DNA from: Planctomycetota bacterium
GTDB lineage: Bacteria > Planctomycetota > Planctomycetia > Planctomycetales > Planctomycetaceae
Length of the DNA stretch: 5,502 nt
NCBI GenBank assembly: GCA_023429275.1
Contig: JAEYWB010000889.1
Span: 1 to 5,502, forward strand
Direction: 5' to 3'
A model generated the notes under the pieces. The model was given only the letters and a program-made list of their open reading frames with translations. It was not told where the DNA came from and searched no databases. Below, in pieces: positions 1 to 5,502 of the stretch; position 1 is the stretch's first letter, and every line of letters begins with the position of its first letter. The translations under genes and the position numbers were made by a program.

Positions 1-1127
1 GCCGGGATCGCGACGAACGTGTTCGAGTGCGGTGCGGAAGCGAGAACGCCGGTGACGTAGTTGGGATTCTGGACCGCGGAGTGCCGGACCTCGGTCAGCA
101 GGTACTTCGTTCCCGAGTCATGCTCGAGGCTGAAGCGGTAACCGGGGACGAACCCGCGGCAGTAGGAGGTGCCGGTGAACGTGTGATGCCCCGCTTCCGC
201 CTCCTGGGCGCGATAGTTCGTCAGCTTGTCGCCGACGGTGTTGACCTCATCGAGCCGCTTGTCGGGCTGGTTGTAGCGGAGCGCGGAGCCGGCCTGCCAT
301 TCGTAGACTTCGAGCTTGTCGTTCTTGCCGACGATCGTCTTCGGGGCGACTCCGGAGAACTCGATCTTGTTCTGCGCCAGCTGCATGTGATAGTCGCGGG
401 AGGAGAACTTTCCCGGGTGAATCGTCCGCTCCTCGCGCCACACGACGACGCAGTCTTCGTAGGTCTCGCCAGGGCCCGACTCCTCCATCAGCCGGACCTT
501 GGCCTGGTCGGGGACGTCTCCGCCGGCGGTCGGCGAGTCATCGATGATCATCTTGTGGCCCGCGTCCGTGTGCTCGAAGTAGTAGTAGATCCCCTCCTCT
601 TCCAGGAGCCGCGACACGAAGTGGAACTGGCTCTCGGCAAACTGAACGCGGTAGTCGACCTTCTTGTACTGGCCGCGGTTCGCCCGGATCTCGAACTTGA
701 ACTCCGAGAAGTCCCCCTGAAGCTCCTTGAGGATGACTTCGACGATGTCGAGAGAGTTCTTGTCCTGGAAGACGCGGGTGTCGACTCGCTTCGTCAGCAT
801 CCACGCCCAGGGGACGAGGTCGGCCTCGAACAGATGAAAGCGATCGTTCTTGCCGGCCGAGGCGAAGCGGCAGCAGACGCCGTCGAAGAAGCGGTATGGG
901 GGCTTCGTGTAGTCGTCGCCGTGGGCGACCTTGAGGGTCATCCGCTTGCCGAGGAGCTGGTCCCCCTTGATCTGGCTCGCCTTCTCGGGGGAGACGACGA
1001 GCTCGACGTGAATCTGGAACAGTCCCGAGATCCGTTCCTGGGCGGAAAAGCTGGCCGGGAGGAGGAGGTCGGTCTTGCCGTCGGCTTTGAACTGGAGGAG
1101 GCGCGGCTTGTCGGTGTAATCGGGCAT
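1..1127 (-). CDS. vgrG: Type VI secretion spike protein VgrG (TssI), N-terminal part, cut by left edge
   Basis: VgrG trimers cap the Hcp tube of the T6SS and carry effectors into target cells. The 375 visible codons cover the gp27-like base domain. The best family signature is residues 163-186, where FAESQFHFVSRLLEEEG is followed by IYYYFEH, matching the classic VgrG pattern YxESDFxFxxRLLEEEGIYYYFxH. Also typical are FDGVCCRF (81-88) and the WAWMLTKRVDTRVFQ stretch followed by SLDIVEVILKE (108-135). The visible part ends at FVAIP (371-375), just where the family passes into the gp5-like OB fold, so that fold, the beta-helix needle and any C-terminal effector extension lie off the left edge. 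The ATG at 1125-1127 is secure: an in-frame TGA lies at 1152-1154 with no other start codon between, and GAGG sits 7 nt upstream. It lies 218 bp downstream of tssH on the same strand. Confidence 0.95.
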   Translation of the reverse strand, partial: MPDYTDKPRLLQFKADGKTDLLLPASFSAQERISGLFQIHVELVVSPEKASQIKGDQLLGKRMTLKVAHGDDYTKPPYRFFDGVCCRFASAGKNDRFHLFEADLVPWAWMLTKRVDTRVFQDKNSLDIVEVILKELQGDFSEFKFEIRANRGQYKKVDYRVQFAESQFHFVSRLLEEEGIYYYFEHTDAGHKMIIDDSPTAGGDVPDQAKVRLMEESGPGETYEDCVVVWREERTIHPGKFSSRDYHMQLAQNKIEFSGVAPKTIVGKNDKLEVYEWQAGSALRYNQPDKRLDEVNTVGDKLTNYRAQEAEAGHHTFTGTSYCRGFVPGYRFSLEHDSGTKYLLTEVRHSAVQNPNYVTGVLASAPHSNTFVAIP

Positions 1128-1132
1128 CGTCG

Positions 1133-1138
1133 CACCTC
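1133..1138 (-). promoter_or_regulatory. Ribosome binding site of vgrG
   Basis: On the minus strand GAGGTG lies at 1138-1133, with its GAGG core 7 nt upstream of the ATG at 1127. Together with the in-frame stop at 1152-1154 it fixes the vgrG start. Confidence 0.7.
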
Positions 1139-1190
1139 GTCTGTGTCGTCTTCAGCAGCTTCGTCAGTCGCTTCAACCTGGCGCATTCGT

Positions 1191-1228
1191 GGCGGCGGCC
1201 TGAAACGCAGTTTCCCGTCTCCGCCGCC
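1191..1228 (-). other. Nested stem-loop in the tssH-vgrG spacer
   Basis: GGCGGCGG at 1191-1198 pairs perfectly with CCGCCGCC at 1221-1228. Inside the 22-nt loop a second stem forms, GAAAC (1202-1206) with GTTTC (1210-1214) around a GCA loop. In the minus-strand transcript it lies about 120 nt after the tssH stop and about 60 nt before the vgrG start codon. No U-run follows it, so it does not look like a classical intrinsic terminator. It could slow polymerase, protect an mRNA end or influence vgrG expression; that role is inference. GC-rich spacers form such stems by chance fairly often. Confidence 0.4.
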
Positions 1229-1250
1229 GGCCCGGCACGAGGATCGGGCC
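1229..1250 (-). other. Second short stem-loop abutting the first
   Basis: GGCCCG at 1229-1234 pairs perfectly with CGGGCC at 1245-1250 around a 10-nt loop. It begins at the very next base after the preceding stem, so the two helices could stack coaxially in RNA. There is no T-tract on either side. Function unknown; chance occurrence in GC-rich DNA is possible. Confidence 0.3.
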
Positions 1251-1289
1251 GTCTCGGCTATTGTCGGCGCGGCGATGGAATTGTTGCGT

Positions 1290-1299
1290 GCGAATTCGC
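1290..1299. repeat. 10-bp perfect palindrome GCGAATTCGC
   Basis: This perfect palindrome lies in the tssH-vgrG spacer, about 165 bp upstream of the vgrG start codon. A second 10-bp palindrome, CCGCCGGCGG, lies at 1328-1337, 8 bp beyond the tssH stop. Either could be a protein binding site or simply chance; nothing else in the sequence supports a role. Confidence 0.25.
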
Positions 1300-1345
1300 T
1301 GCGGCTCCCGCTTCCCGCCATCCCGACCCGCCGGCGGCCCTCCTG

Positions 1346-4081
1346 TCACTCGAAGAGGTACTGGAATCCCCCTCCGTTGCCGTCGAGCTGGATCTCGACC
1401 CGTGACACCGCCCGCTCGTCCGCCATCCGTGCCAGCAGTTCCCGGGAGATGTCCGGCAGGACGCTCCCCGTGAGGATGTGGTCGACGTTTCGGGCCCCCG
1501 TCTCCGTTTCGCGGCACCGGCTGAGAATGTGGTTGACGACCTCGTCGGAGAACTCGAGCCGGGCCCGGTGGTTCTCGACCAGCCGCTGGCCGATCTTCTT
1601 GAGCTGAAGCTGGATGATGTTCTTCAGGACCTGGTCGCCGAGAGAGTAATACGGCACCACCGTCATCCGCCCGAGGAAGGCGGGCTTGAACCGTTCGAGG
1701 AGCTTCGGCCGGAGCAGCTCGCCGAGTTTTTCGGCATCGGGCCGCGTCTCCGGATCGGCGCACAGCGACTGAATCAGATCAGAGCCGACGTTCGAGGTGC
1801 AGAGGATGATCGTGTTCTTGAAATCGATCTCCCGCCCTTCGGCGTCCTCGAGGACACCCTTGTCGAAGACCTGGTAGAAGAGCTCCAGGACATCGTCGTG
1901 CGCCTTCTCGATCTCGTCGAGAAGCAGGACGCAGTACGGACGTCGTCGGACCGCCTCAGTCAGCTTGCCCCCCTTGCCGTAGCCGACGAGGCCGGGGGCG
2001 GAACCGATCAGCGACGATGTCGTGTGACCCTGCTGGAACTCCGTCATGTTGATGACGACCATATTCCGCTCCCCTCCGTAGAGCATCTCGGAGAGGGTCA
2101 TGGCGGTTTCGGTCTTGCCGACACCGCTGGGGCCGACGAGCAGGAAGACGCCGATCGGCCGCCTGGGATCGGTCAGGTTCGCTCTCGAGGTCTGAATGCG
2201 CCGGCTGATGGCCGTCAGGGCGTGGTCCTGGCCGATCACGCGGGACGTCATCCGCTCATGAAGCGTCGAGACGAGCCGGATCTCGTCCGTCAGCATTTTC
2301 CCGACGGGAATCCCCGTCCAGGCTGAAACGACCTCGGCGATCGCGGCAAAGTTGACGAACGGCTGGACGAGCGGGGACTCTCCCTGGAGCTGCTTGAGCT
2401 CACCCTGGAGCAGGCCGAGCTGCTCGCGGAGTTCGGCCGCTTCCTCGGGTGTGAGAGGGGGCGGCGGAGGAGCGGCGGGCTCGACTGCGGCCTTTTCGTC
2501 CTTTCCCTTGTTCACGGAAGCGCCGGGAGCGGCTGTCGTCGACTTTGCGGGGGCGGGCCGGCCGGAGAGCCGGTCGTGGACCTCGCAGATCTTCGTGACG
2601 ATCTCCTTCTCCTTCGTCCAGCGGGTCTCCATTTCGCCCAGGTCCTTCTGAGCCTGCTCGCGCTGCGTCGTCAGCTCGTCGATCCGCTGGGCATGGTTCG
2701 CACCGGCGACGGACTCCCGCTTCAGGATGTCGAGCTTGATCCCGATTTGCTCGATCTGCCGCCGCAGGTCTTCAATCGGCGCGGGGATGGCCGCCTGGCC
2801 AACGGCGACCCTTGCTGCGGCGGTGTCGAGAAGGCTCACCGCCTTGTCGGGGAGCTGACGCCCCGTGATGTAGCGGTTGGAAAGCCGCACGGCGGCCGAG
2901 ATCGCCTCGTCGAGAATCCGCAGGCCGTGGTGCTTCTCGAGCATTTTCACGAGGCCGTGGAGCATGACCTCGGCCTGGTGAATGGCCGGCTCTTCGACCT
3001 TCACGACCTGGAACCGGCGGGTCAGCGCCGCGTCCTTCTCGAAGTACTGCTTGTACTCCGACCAGGTCGTCGCGCAGATCGTCCGGAGCTCGCCGCGGGC
3101 GAGGGCCGGCTTCAGCAGGTTCGCGGCGTCGTTCTGCCCCGCCTGCCCCCCGGCCCCGATCAGCGTGTGGGCCTCGTCGATGAAGAGGATGATCGGCTGA
3201 GCCGAGGACTTCACCTCCTGGATGACCGACTTGAGGCGGTTCTCGAATTCCCCTTTCACTCCGGCTCCGGCCTGGAGAAGTCCGAGGTCGAGCGACCGGA
3301 CGGAGACCCCCAGGAGCGGCGGCGGCACGTCCCCGGCGGCGATCCGCTGGGCGAACCCTTCGACGACGGCGGTCTTGCCGACCCCCGCTTCGCCCGTGAG
3401 GATCGGGTTGTTCTGCCGCCGGCGCATCAGGATGTCGACCAGCTGGCGAATCTCGAAATCCCGCCCCGAGACGTTGTCGAGGGCTCCGCTTCGGGCCCGC
3501 TCGGTCAGATCGATGGTGAACTGGTCGAGAGAAGGGGTCTTCCCTCCCGCCGGCCGAAGCTCCGGCGCCCCCGAGCCGCCCGGAGCAGGACGCGAGATCG
3601 GAGCGTCTTCGACACTCCCGCTCGTGATTTCCCGCAGATCCTTCGCCAGGCCCTCGGGGGTCAGCTTGCCGAGATCCCGGACGCTGCTGAGGAACAGCTG
3701 GCTGACCTTGGTGTTTGTCAGTGCCGCCAGGAGGATGTGCCCGCTCCGGACGGCCGGCTCGCCGTATTCCACGGACGCGTACAGCCAGGCATCCCGGACA
3801 AGGTCGACGAGCAGCGGCGAGAGGGCCGGCGGACGGGCGTTTCCTCCCTTGAAACCGTCGATTGCCCGCGTGAGCGCCCCTTCCAGGCGACTCTGGTCGA
3901 CCTCGAAATGCTTGAAGATCTTCGAGAGGTCGGTGTCGGGGACTTCGAGCAGCTTCTGCAGCCAGTGCTCGACCTCGACGGTGTAATTCGTACGCGAAAG
4001 ACACAGCCCGGCGGCGCTTTCGAGCGCCCGGCGGCAGGTGTCGTTCAGTTTCCCGACAAGCGATCGCAAACTGACGTCCAC
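1346..4081 (-). CDS. tssH: Type VI secretion AAA+ ATPase TssH (ClpV), sheath disassembly
   Basis: This cytoplasmic Clp/Hsp100 hexamer uses ATP to pull apart contracted TssB/TssC sheaths so that subunits are reused. The protein has 911 residues, slightly longer than the roughly 850-900 usual for ClpV. Residues 1-150 are the Clp N domain, with the ClpV-type opening [21 protein letters not shown]1: Walker A GEAGVGKT (230-237), Walker B LFIDEAH (299-305), pore-loop segment [10 protein letters not shown] (275-284), arginine-finger pair RR (355-356). Middle domain coiled coil: about 436-570, interrupted by an Ala/Pro/Lys-rich stretch (about 507-543, with PPPPP). D2: Walker A GPSGVGKT (650-657), Walker [11 protein letters not shown] (719-728), sensor-1 Asn 764, sensor-2 GAR (862-864). 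All catalytic motifs are intact. Pore loop 2 reads [11 protein letters not shown] (695-705) rather than the usual PPGYVGYGEGG. The start is GTG at 4081-4079 with AAGAGG 7 nt upstream, which places the family N-terminus correctly. The stop is TGA at 1346-1348. The general chaperone ClpB is the alternative, but the N domain and the GEFENRLK and GARNVDHIL segments favour ClpV. Confidence 0.96.
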   Translation of the reverse strand: MDVSLRSLVGKLNDTCRRALESAAGLCLSRTNYTVEVEHWLQKLLEVPDTDLSKIFKHFEVDQSRLEGALTRAIDGFKGGNARPPALSPLLVDLVRDAWLYASVEYGEPAVRSGHILLAALTNTKVSQLFLSSVRDLGKLTPEGLAKDLREITSGSVEDAPISRPAPGGSGAPELRPAGGKTPSLDQFTIDLTERARSGALDNVSGRDFEIRQLVDILMRRRQNNPILTGEAGVGKTAVVEGFAQRIAAGDVPPPLLGVSVRSLDLGLLQAGAGVKGEFENRLKSVIQEVKSSAQPIILFIDEAHTLIGAGGQAGQNDAANLLKPALARGELRTICATTWSEYKQYFEKDAALTRRFQVVKVEEPAIHQAEVMLHGLVKMLEKHHGLRILDEAISAAVRLSNRYITGRQLPDKAVSLLDTAAARVAVGQAAIPAPIEDLRRQIEQIGIKLDILKRESVAGANHAQRIDELTTQREQAQKDLGEMETRWTKEKEIVTKICEVHDRLSGRPAPAKSTTAAPGASVNKGKDEKAAVEPAAPPPPPLTPEEAAELREQLGLLQGELKQLQGESPLVQPFVNFAAIAEVVSAWTGIPVGKMLTDEIRLVSTLHERMTSRVIGQDHALTAISRRIQTSRANLTDPRRPIGVFLLVGPSGVGKTETAMTLSEMLYGGERNMVVINMTEFQQGHTTSSLIGSAPGLVGYGKGGKLTEAVRRRPYCVLLLDEIEKAHDDVLELFYQVFDKGVLEDAEGREIDFKNTIILCTSNVGSDLIQSLCADPETRPDAEKLGELLRPKLLERFKPAFLGRMTVVPYYSLGDQVLKNIIQLQLKKIGQRLVENHRARLEFSDEVVNHILSRCRETETGARNVDHILTGSVLPDISRELLARMADERAVSRVEIQLDGNGGGFQYLFE

Positions 4082-4088
4082 AGGCCGG

Positions 4089-4094
4089 CCTCTT
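4089..4094 (-). promoter_or_regulatory. Ribosome binding site supporting the GTG start of tssH
   Basis: AAGAGG reads 4094-4089 on the minus strand, 7 nt upstream of the GTG at 4081. This spacing and the match of the next residues to the ClpV N-terminus support GTG, not an upstream ATG, as the initiation codon. Confidence 0.65.
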
Positions 4095-4176
4095 GAAGAA
4101 GTGAGAGGAAGTTCCGAACGGAATGTGCGGAGATGACGCGCGGAAGTGCTGAAGCGCGGGAGGCTTGCAGCTTGCC

Positions 4177-4205
4177 AAGGTAGGCGGCGCAGAGCGGGAT
4201 TTCAA
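4177..4205 (-). promoter_or_regulatory. Candidate sigma-70-type promoter for tssH
   Basis: On the minus strand TTGAAA (4205-4200; 5 of 6 to the TTGACA consensus) is followed after exactly 17 nt by TACCTT (4182-4177; only 3 of 6 to TATAAT). The spacing is ideal but the -10 box is weak. It would give a leader of roughly 90 nt before the GTG at 4081. An upstream T6SS gene cannot feed in directly because the next gene is divergent, which makes a promoter somewhere in this region likely. Confidence 0.3.
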
Positions 4206-4351
4206 CGACCGCCTTGCGGGCCGACATGACATTTTCGTTGCGCACCGCCTGCGTCCACCGCTGCCCCATCATCGGCGGACTTGAGGAAATGTTGCTGCCG
4301 TCTTTCGGAAATCCTCGAGACCGGCCGCCTGTACCGACAGATCAATCGGAA

Positions 4352-4382
4352 TTGGCTGGCGACTCACAAATCGTTCGATAGT
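4352..4382 (+). promoter_or_regulatory. Weak candidate promoter for the secreted-protein gene
   Basis: TTGGCT (4352-4357; 4 of 6 to the -35 consensus) and GATAGT (4377-4382; 4 of 6 to the -10 consensus) are separated by 19 nt, longer than ideal. They lie in the most AT-rich part of the intergenic region, about 50-75 bp before the start codon. This is the best plus-strand pair I could find but it is not convincing. Confidence 0.2.
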
Positions 4383-4387
4383 TCGAT
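4373..4387. repeat. Tandem heptamer GTTCGAT, 8-bp period
   Basis: GTTCGAT occurs at 4373-4379 and again at 4381-4387 with one base between. It overlaps the proposed -10 region of the plus-strand gene. CAATCG at 4343-4348 is the reverse complement of CGATTG at 4384-4389, part of the second copy. This may be a regulator site or chance. Confidence 0.3.
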
Positions 4388-4415
4388 TGCTGTGGGTCGT
4401 TTTTCGCGCAGAGCC

Positions 4416-4420
4416 AGGAA
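4416..4420 (+). promoter_or_regulatory. Ribosome binding site of the secreted-protein gene
   Basis: AGGAA at 4416-4420 lies 8 nt before the ATG at 4429-4431. It selects this ATG, which is immediately followed by a good signal peptide, over the internal ATG at codon 15. Confidence 0.6.
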
Positions 4421-4428
4421 TCTTCGTT

Positions 4429-5502
4429 ATGGCCACAAGCTTCTACTGCCGCGCCCGATGGGTTTGCGGGATGGCCCTGGGGATTGCTTCACTCCTCGGT
4501 GCGACGGCTCATGCCCAGCCCGCCGCTCCGCAGGGGGCCCCGATTCCCAAGTCCCCGGAATTCACCAGCCCGGACATCAAACACACGCTCTGGGACTGGG
4601 CGACCGCCCGTCCGGTCGCACTCGGCCGGAAGCTGGCCGTCACCGATCCTCTGCAGCGTCCCCCCTTCGCCGGCGCACCGACCGACTCTCTCAAGGGGAT
4701 GGCGGCGGGAATCCGGGCGGTTCAGCTCGACGCTCCCAACCGGGTGAAGGCCGCCGCCTACCTCGGCACCGTGGACTGCGTGACCTACCCGCAGGCCCAG
4801 GAGATGCTGATCGCCACGATGAAGGAGGACCCCTCCGAAGAAGTGCGGTATGAAGCGGTCATGGCCCTGCGGCACATGCTGACTCGGGGCTGCAGCAACA
4901 TGGAGTCGGAGTGCAACTGCCAGAAGTGTCAGATGTGCAAGTACGCCGCCCGGGACACCGAGCGGCACTCCGACAAGATGTCCGACAAGCTCATCAAGGA
5001 AGCTCACGGGAAGGCGAAGAAGGCCGCGAAGGAGGCCCGCAAGGACCTCGAGAAGTACGAGCGGTACGACTGCTGCCGCGGCTGCTGCAACGCGAAGGCC
5101 CTCAATGCCCTCTCGGAAGTCGCCTACGGTAAGGATGATCAGTGCTGCTGGCTCGAGCCGTCCGAGCGGGTCCGCAACGCCGCCGCAGTCGGCCTGTGCC
5201 TCTGCCGGACGGTCTCCGTCCCGGTGTACTACGGCGAGCCGGTCCCGACGGAGCTGATCCCCGTTCCCGAAACGGACGGCCACCTGAAGGAAGTCGACCC
5301 CAACAAGCAGTTGGAAATCGATCCGAACCGGAAGCCGGAACCTCCCCGTGAGCAACTCCCCGGGAAGCTTCCCCCGGCACCTCGGCCGGAGATCGAACAA
5401 CCTGGTGCCTTCCTGCCGCTGCCGTCGCAGGTGCAAGTGACGCCGGTCGTTCCTTCCCGCGGCCCGGCCCCCGTCCCGGTGCCCGCCTCCGCGAGCCCGG
5501 TC
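4429..5502 (+). CDS. Exported cysteine-rich HEAT-repeat-like protein with Pro-rich tail, function unknown, cut by right edge
   Basis: I do not recognise a named family. The 358 visible codons are open to the window end, so the C-terminus is missing. Residues 1-29 form a Sec-type signal peptide: Arg8/Arg10, a hydrophobic core WVCGMALGIASLLGATAHA, and an AHA cleavage site before Q30. Residues 103-152 look like a HEAT repeat (NRVKAAAYLGTV, then EEVRYEAVMALRHML), and 222-260 resemble another (AKALNALSEVAY, then SERVRNAAAVGL). Between them lies an insertion with C155, CxCxxCxxC (162-170), a Lys/Glu/Ala-rich probable helix (173-212) and CCxxCC (215-220). CC (239-240) and CxC (257-259) follow, giving 14 cysteines after the signal peptide, counting C117. 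From about 262 the protein is Pro-rich (PVP, PEPP and PAP runs) and probably disordered. HEAT repeats usually bind proteins; the cysteines suggest metal binding or disulfides (inference). A lipoprotein is unlikely, as no lipobox Cys ends the signal peptide. It is divergent from tssH, so a T6SS link is only positional. Confidence 0.85.
   Translation, partial: MATSFYCRARWVCGMALGIASLLGATAHAQPAAPQGAPIPKSPEFTSPDIKHTLWDWATARPVALGRKLAVTDPLQRPPFAGAPTDSLKGMAAGIRAVQLDAPNRVKAAAYLGTVDCVTYPQAQEMLIATMKEDPSEEVRYEAVMALRHMLTRGCSNMESECNCQKCQMCKYAARDTERHSDKMSDKLIKEAHGKAKKAAKEARKDLEKYERYDCCRGCCNAKALNALSEVAYGKDDQCCWLEPSERVRNAAAVGLCLCRTVSVPVYYGEPVPTELIPVPETDGHLKEVDPNKQLEIDPNRKPEPPREQLPGKLPPAPRPEIEQPGAFLPLPSQVQVTPVVPSRGPAPVPVPASASPV

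Larger units (their letters stand above)
4082..4428. other. Divergent intergenic region between tssH and the secreted-protein gene
   Basis: These 347 bp separate two divergently transcribed genes and must hold the start signals for the plus-strand gene, and probably for tssH unless the minus-strand transcript starts further upstream. I see weak promoter-like elements in both directions, a tandem GCTTGC heptamer (4163-4168 and 4170-4175) and a tandem GTTCGAT (4373-4379 and 4381-4387). The plus-strand-proximal half (about 4340-4410) is visibly richer in A and T than the flanking coding DNA. Short open frames here overlap the flanking genes in the wrong frame and resemble no protein I know. No tRNA or clear terminator is visible. 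Confidence 0.6.

Noticed and set aside
1191..1250. Intrinsic terminator after tssH
   Set aside because: Stems are good but neither is followed by a U-run on the minus strand, so I list them only as stem-loops.
938..1321. Small minus-strand frame starting at 1321 after an AGGAGG (1344-1339) just beyond the tssH stop
   Set aside because: The Shine-Dalgarno-like run is 17 nt from the ATG, too far, and most of the product is an out-of-frame Ser/Arg-rich shadow of the vgrG start.
27..1607. 526-codon plus-strand open frame opposite vgrG and the end of tssH
   Set aside because: It runs antisense through vgrG, the spacer and the tssH 3' end. Its Val/Leu/Asp/Arg-rich product has no recognisable motif, while the opposite strand encodes clear conserved domains. 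GC-rich codon use creates such long mirror frames.
2576..4096. 506-codon plus-strand open frame opposite tssH
   Set aside because: Antisense mirror of the well-conserved TssH coding frame; no domain or start signal supports it.
4162..4176. Possible sigma-54 promoter (TGGCAAGCTGC on the minus strand)
   Set aside because: The distance between the GG and GC elements is about four bases too short for sigma-54 recognition.
2772..4232. 486-codon minus-strand frame overlapping tssH
   Set aside because: Shifted-frame shadow of tssH, very rich in Arg, Pro and Ala; the true frame has intact Walker motifs.
4045..4272. 75-codon minus-strand frame overlapping the tssH start by 37 bp, possible leader peptide or translational coupling
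   Set aside because: No good ribosome binding site before its ATG, no family resemblance, and tssH has its own well-placed ribosome binding site. It remains possible but unsupported.
4281..4853. 190-codon plus-strand frame starting at TTG in the intergenic region
   Set aside because: It runs out of frame into the signal-peptide protein and becomes an Arg/Gly/Pro-rich shadow; the ATG at 4429 with its ribosome binding site and signal peptide is the convincing gene.
4489..5436. 315-codon minus-strand frame opposite the secreted protein
   Set aside because: Antisense mirror rich in Leu, Val, Arg and Gly with no motif; the plus-strand frame has a signal peptide and patterned cysteines.

Overview
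This is a GC-rich (roughly 60% or more by eye) bacterial window with three real protein genes, two of them cut by the window edges. Two lie on the minus strand and encode type VI secretion system (T6SS) parts: the complete sheath-recycling AAA+ ATPase TssH/ClpV (1346-4081) and, downstream of it, the first 375 codons of the spike protein VgrG/TssI (1-1127). The third lies divergently on the plus strand from 4429 to the right edge. It encodes an exported, cysteine-rich, HEAT-repeat-like protein of unknown function with a proline-rich tail. No rRNA, tRNA, CRISPR array or mobile element is visible.

Layout, left to right: 1-1127 vgrG 5' part (minus, gp27-like domain; the OB fold and beta-helix needle lie off the left edge); 1128-1345 a 218-bp spacer with two abutting stem-loops and two 10-bp palindromes; 1346-4081 tssH (minus, GTG start); 4082-4428 a 347-bp divergent intergenic region with weak candidate promoters for both directions; 4429-5502 the secreted Cys-rich protein (plus, 3' end missing).

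How the parts work together: in a T6SS, the contractile TssB/TssC sheath drives an Hcp tube tipped by VgrG into a target cell, and TssH then disassembles the contracted sheath for reuse. Gene order tssH then vgrG on the same strand fits part of a T6SS locus, although the 218-bp structured gap means co-transcription is not certain. The divergent gene has no recognisable T6SS domain, and its link to the system rests on adjacency only.

Organism: the combination of high GC, a T6SS, and an exported HEAT-like protein with CC/CxxC cysteine clusters and a Pro-rich tail reminds me of Planctomycetota. This is an impression from gene style, not a demonstrated placement.

The items most worth a second look are the Cys-rich exported protein, the changed second pore loop of TssH ([11 protein letters not shown] where PPGYVGYGEGG is usual), and the structured tssH-vgrG spacer. 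I did not find a clearly new multi-gene system.
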